This document shows, piece after piece, positions 62,093-64,000 of a stretch of 64,000 nucleotides of DNA (its first letter is position 1; the number at the start of each line of letters is the position of its first letter). The notes below the pieces were generated by a model that was not told the origin of the DNA, did no database searches, and saw only the letters and a list, made by a program, of their open reading frames with translations. The position numbers were made by a program, and so were the translations under genes. Location of the stretch: the NCBI RefSeq assembly GCF_002920895.1, contig NZ_PQVG01000003.1:186001-250000 (forward strand). The letters are read 5' to 3'. The stretch is from Flavobacterium alvei (lineage in GTDB: Bacteria; Bacteroidota; Bacteroidia; Flavobacteriales; Flavobacteriaceae).

Positions 62093-64000
62093 TTAAATTA
62101 AATTAGTAATAATTTCTTGAAAATCTGAGTCTGGAGTTTGACACGTTTTATTTTGACAAAGATAAAATAGGGTTTGGTCGGCAACAAATCGGTCTTTCAA
62201 AAAGGGAAGATTCGAAACTTTTTTGGCTCCAGCCAAAACTACATTTGGAAAGTAGAAACTGTTTATTTTATGGCAATATTCTAATGCTGAATCTCCGCAA
62301 ATCGCCAATTCTTTATTTTGTTCAGAATAATTCAAAGCCAAATCCATCCAATTCGAATAGGCCGACGGATATTCTATAAACGAAATTATATTTTGCAACA
62401 TGCGTTGACTTACTTTTTCGTAATAGGAATTATTGAAATAAATACTCAACTGAAATAGATTTTTACCCATAACCGAGTTTGAGGCCGGAATTACATTGTC
62501 TTCTGTTTCAAAATGCGAACTGATCAAAGCTTCGTCTAGATTGGAAGTAAAGGCAAAAAAACCTGATGTTTCGTCATAAAAATGTTCTAAGCTGTAATCG
62601 GTTAATTGCTTTGCTTTTTGAAGCCATTTTTCGTCAAAAGTTACTTCATACAAACTGATAAAAGCAGCAATTACAAAGCAATAATCTTCTAAATATCCGT
62701 TGATGGTACTTTTTTTGTTTTTGTAATTATGATACAAATTGCCCTCGCTTGACCACAGATTTTTGATGATGAAATTGGCGTTTTGTAAAGCTAATTTTAA
62801 ATAGTTTTTGTCTTCTAAAGCTTTGTAGGCATCAACAAATCCTTTGAGCATTATAGCATTCCAAGAAGTCAAACACTTGTCATCTAATCTGGGTTTAGAG
62901 CGTTTTTCTCTTTTGAGATAGAGTATTTTCTCCCAGAAAATTTTCTTTTTTTCGAGGCTTGAAACTTTGATATGGTTGAGTTCTGCAATGTCTTTCAAGC
63001 TTTTGTTTTGTATCAAGACATAATTCCCGTCTTCCCATAACCCAAAAGTATTGATATTGAAAACCTGACTAAATAATTCGAAATCATCTCCAATGATTGT
63101 CTTCAATTCTGGAATTTTCCATACATAAAAAGCTCCTTCTTCAAGATGATTTTCTGTATTCAAGCTATCTGCATCGAGCGCACAATAAAATCCGTTTTCG
63201 GCATTCATTAATTCTCTTTCAACGAAAGAAAGTGTTTTTATGACTACTTCTTTATATAATGGGTTTTGGGTCAATTTATAAGCATCGCTGTACAAAGAAA
63301 CCAATTGCCCGTTGTCGTAAAGCATTTTTTCGAAATGAGGAACGTGCCATTTATTATCTACCGAATAGCGAGAAAATCCACCATCTACGGTGTCAAAAAC
63401 TCCTCCATAAGCCATTCGAGTTAAGGTTAGATTTACAAAATCGAACAGATTCATATCTTTTTTTTGGAATGCAAAACGCAACAAAAACTGATAATTGTTG
63501 GGCATCATAAATTTGGGAGATCTTGACATTCCTCCAAATTCCAAATCAAATTCTTCTTTCCATTTTTCGACTAATAGAGTTAAATCTTCTTGATTTACGG
63601 AGGTCCCTGATTTCAAGTTTTCGATAATATTCAGCGATTGAATTCCTTCGTGTAATCTTTCGGCATAATCAATCACTTTATCAGGATTCGATTGATAAAC
63701 TTCTTGCAATTGACCAAGCGTTTGCATCCATTCCTCTTTTCTAAAATAAGTGCCGCCCCAAATAGGTCTTCCGTCAGGAAGTGTCACCACATTCAAAGGC
63801 CATCCACCTCGGCGAATCATTATTTGAACGGCTTTCATATAAACGGCATCCACATCAGGTCGTTCTTCGCGATCGACTTTGATGTTGACGAAATTTTTGT
63901 TCATAACATCAGCAACTTCCTGATCTTCGAAACTTTCGTGCTCCATAACGTGACACCAATGACAAGCTGAATAGCCAATACTGATAATAATGAGGCTATT
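62093..64000 (-). CDS. DUF255 thioredoxin-domain protein (YyaL/SPATA20 family), 5' end outside the window
   Basis: The open frame reaches the right edge, so at least 635 residues are present and the N-terminus is missing. The upstream codons give SACHWCHVMEHESFEDQEVA, the family hallmark with a CHWC redox-type motif; an internal ATG at 63946 is not the start. The thioredoxin-like domain is followed by an (alpha/alpha)6 barrel (GGWPLNVVTLPDGRPIWGGT, GGFSRYSVDNKWHVPHFEKM, LTSWNAIMLKGFVDAYKAL). The activity is unknown; the barrel resembles N-acyl-glucosamine epimerase-like enzymes. Confidence 0.92.
   Translation of the reverse strand, partial: NSLIIISIGYSACHWCHVMEHESFEDQEVADVMNKNFVNIKVDREERPDVDAVYMKAVQIMIRRGGWPLNVVTLPDGRPIWGGTYFRKEEWMQTLGQLQEVYQSNPDKVIDYAERLHEGIQSLNIIENLKSGTSVNQEDLTLLVEKWKEEFDLEFGGMSRSPKFMMPNNYQFLLRFAFQKKDMNLFDFVNLTLTRMAYGGVFDTVDGGFSRYSVDNKWHVPHFEKMLYDNGQLVSLYSDAYKLTQNPLYKEVVIKTLSFVERELMNAENGFYCALDADSLNTENHLEEGAFYVWKIPELKTIIGDDFELFSQVFNINTFGLWEDGNYVLIQNKSLKDIAELNHIKVSSLEKKKIFWEKILYLKREKRSKPRLDDKCLTSWNAIMLKGFVDAYKALEDKNYLKLALQNANFIIKNLWSSEGNLYHNYKNKKSTINGYLEDYCFVIAAFISLYEVTFDEKWLQKAKQLTDYSLEHFYDETSGFFAFTSNLDEALISSHFETEDNVIPASNSVMGKNLFQLSIYFNNSYYEKVSQRMLQNIISFIEYPSAYSNWMDLALNYSEQNKELAICGDSALEYCHKINSFYFPNVVLAGAKKVSNLPFLKDRFVADQTLFYLCQNKTCQTPDSDFQEIITNLI

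Noticed and set aside
1-64000. CRISPR arrays, insertion sequences, prophage and integrative elements
   Set aside because: I looked for spaced direct repeats, transposase or integrase motifs and found none. The heptamer arrays have no spacers and are too short to be CRISPR.

Overview
This window comes from a low-GC member of the Bacteroidota, almost certainly a Flavobacterium or close relative. The evidence is a complete sprA type IX secretion/gliding gene with remB close by, an alternative complex III (act) operon, DUF2723 and DUF4403 family proteins, and promoters of the Bacteroidota form (TTTG, 17-20 bp, TAnnTTTG). There are no prophages, insertion sequences, CRISPR arrays or rRNA genes. 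Coding density is high, no gene-free stretch exceeds 300 bp, and the content is mainly core metabolism and envelope biology.

Layout. 0-5 kb (minus strand): a PnuC-like transporter, an orphan secreted protein and DNA polymerase I. 5-11 kb: a membrane-anchored metallophosphoesterase, a cysteine-free thioredoxin-fold protein, a polysaccharide deacetylase and a large DUF2723 membrane protein. 11 kb: tRNA-Gln with promoter and terminator, then a tandem universal stress protein. 12-17 kb: rimP-nusA-infB, with a hairpin shaped like a terminator between promoter and first gene. 17-18 kb: an orphan lipoprotein and a SPOR protein. 18.3-29.9 kb: actABCDEF followed directly by cytochrome c oxidase subunits II and I, so quinol oxidation, cytochrome c transfer and O2 reduction are encoded in one run. 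30-35.6 kb: ruvB, queG, a CBS protein, malic enzyme and ruvA. 35.6-46.5 kb: sprA (7.2 kb), gcvH, a VanZ-like gene, deoC and remB. 46.7-51.8 kb: oxidase assembly and small subunits (ctaB, two subunit III proteins, subunit IV, a degenerate and a canonical SCO-like protein, DUF420 and a CxxC membrane protein), complementing the earlier ctaC-ctaD. 53.4-60.5 kb: a tripartite ABC exporter with one ATPase, two MacB-type permeases, two membrane-fusion proteins and one TolC. 60.5-64 kb: tsaB, an MscS channel and a DUF255 thioredoxin-domain protein that runs off the right edge.

I did not find an obviously new multi-gene system. The most interesting items are: (i) five short arrays with a strict 7-nt period but different unit sequences, placed at gene ends and sometimes supplying a stop codon or the start of a coding region; (ii) the rimP leader hairpin, whose stem recurs at a terminator 37 kb away; (iii) redox-fold proteins without catalytic cysteines; (iv) a TonB C-terminal-like domain at the N-terminus of RemB; (v) a six-heme ActA fusion; (vi) an exporter operon with paired permeases and paired adaptors. 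Several starts were moved from the longest open frame, because a -7 promoter element overlaps the longer start or because a later ATG fits better.
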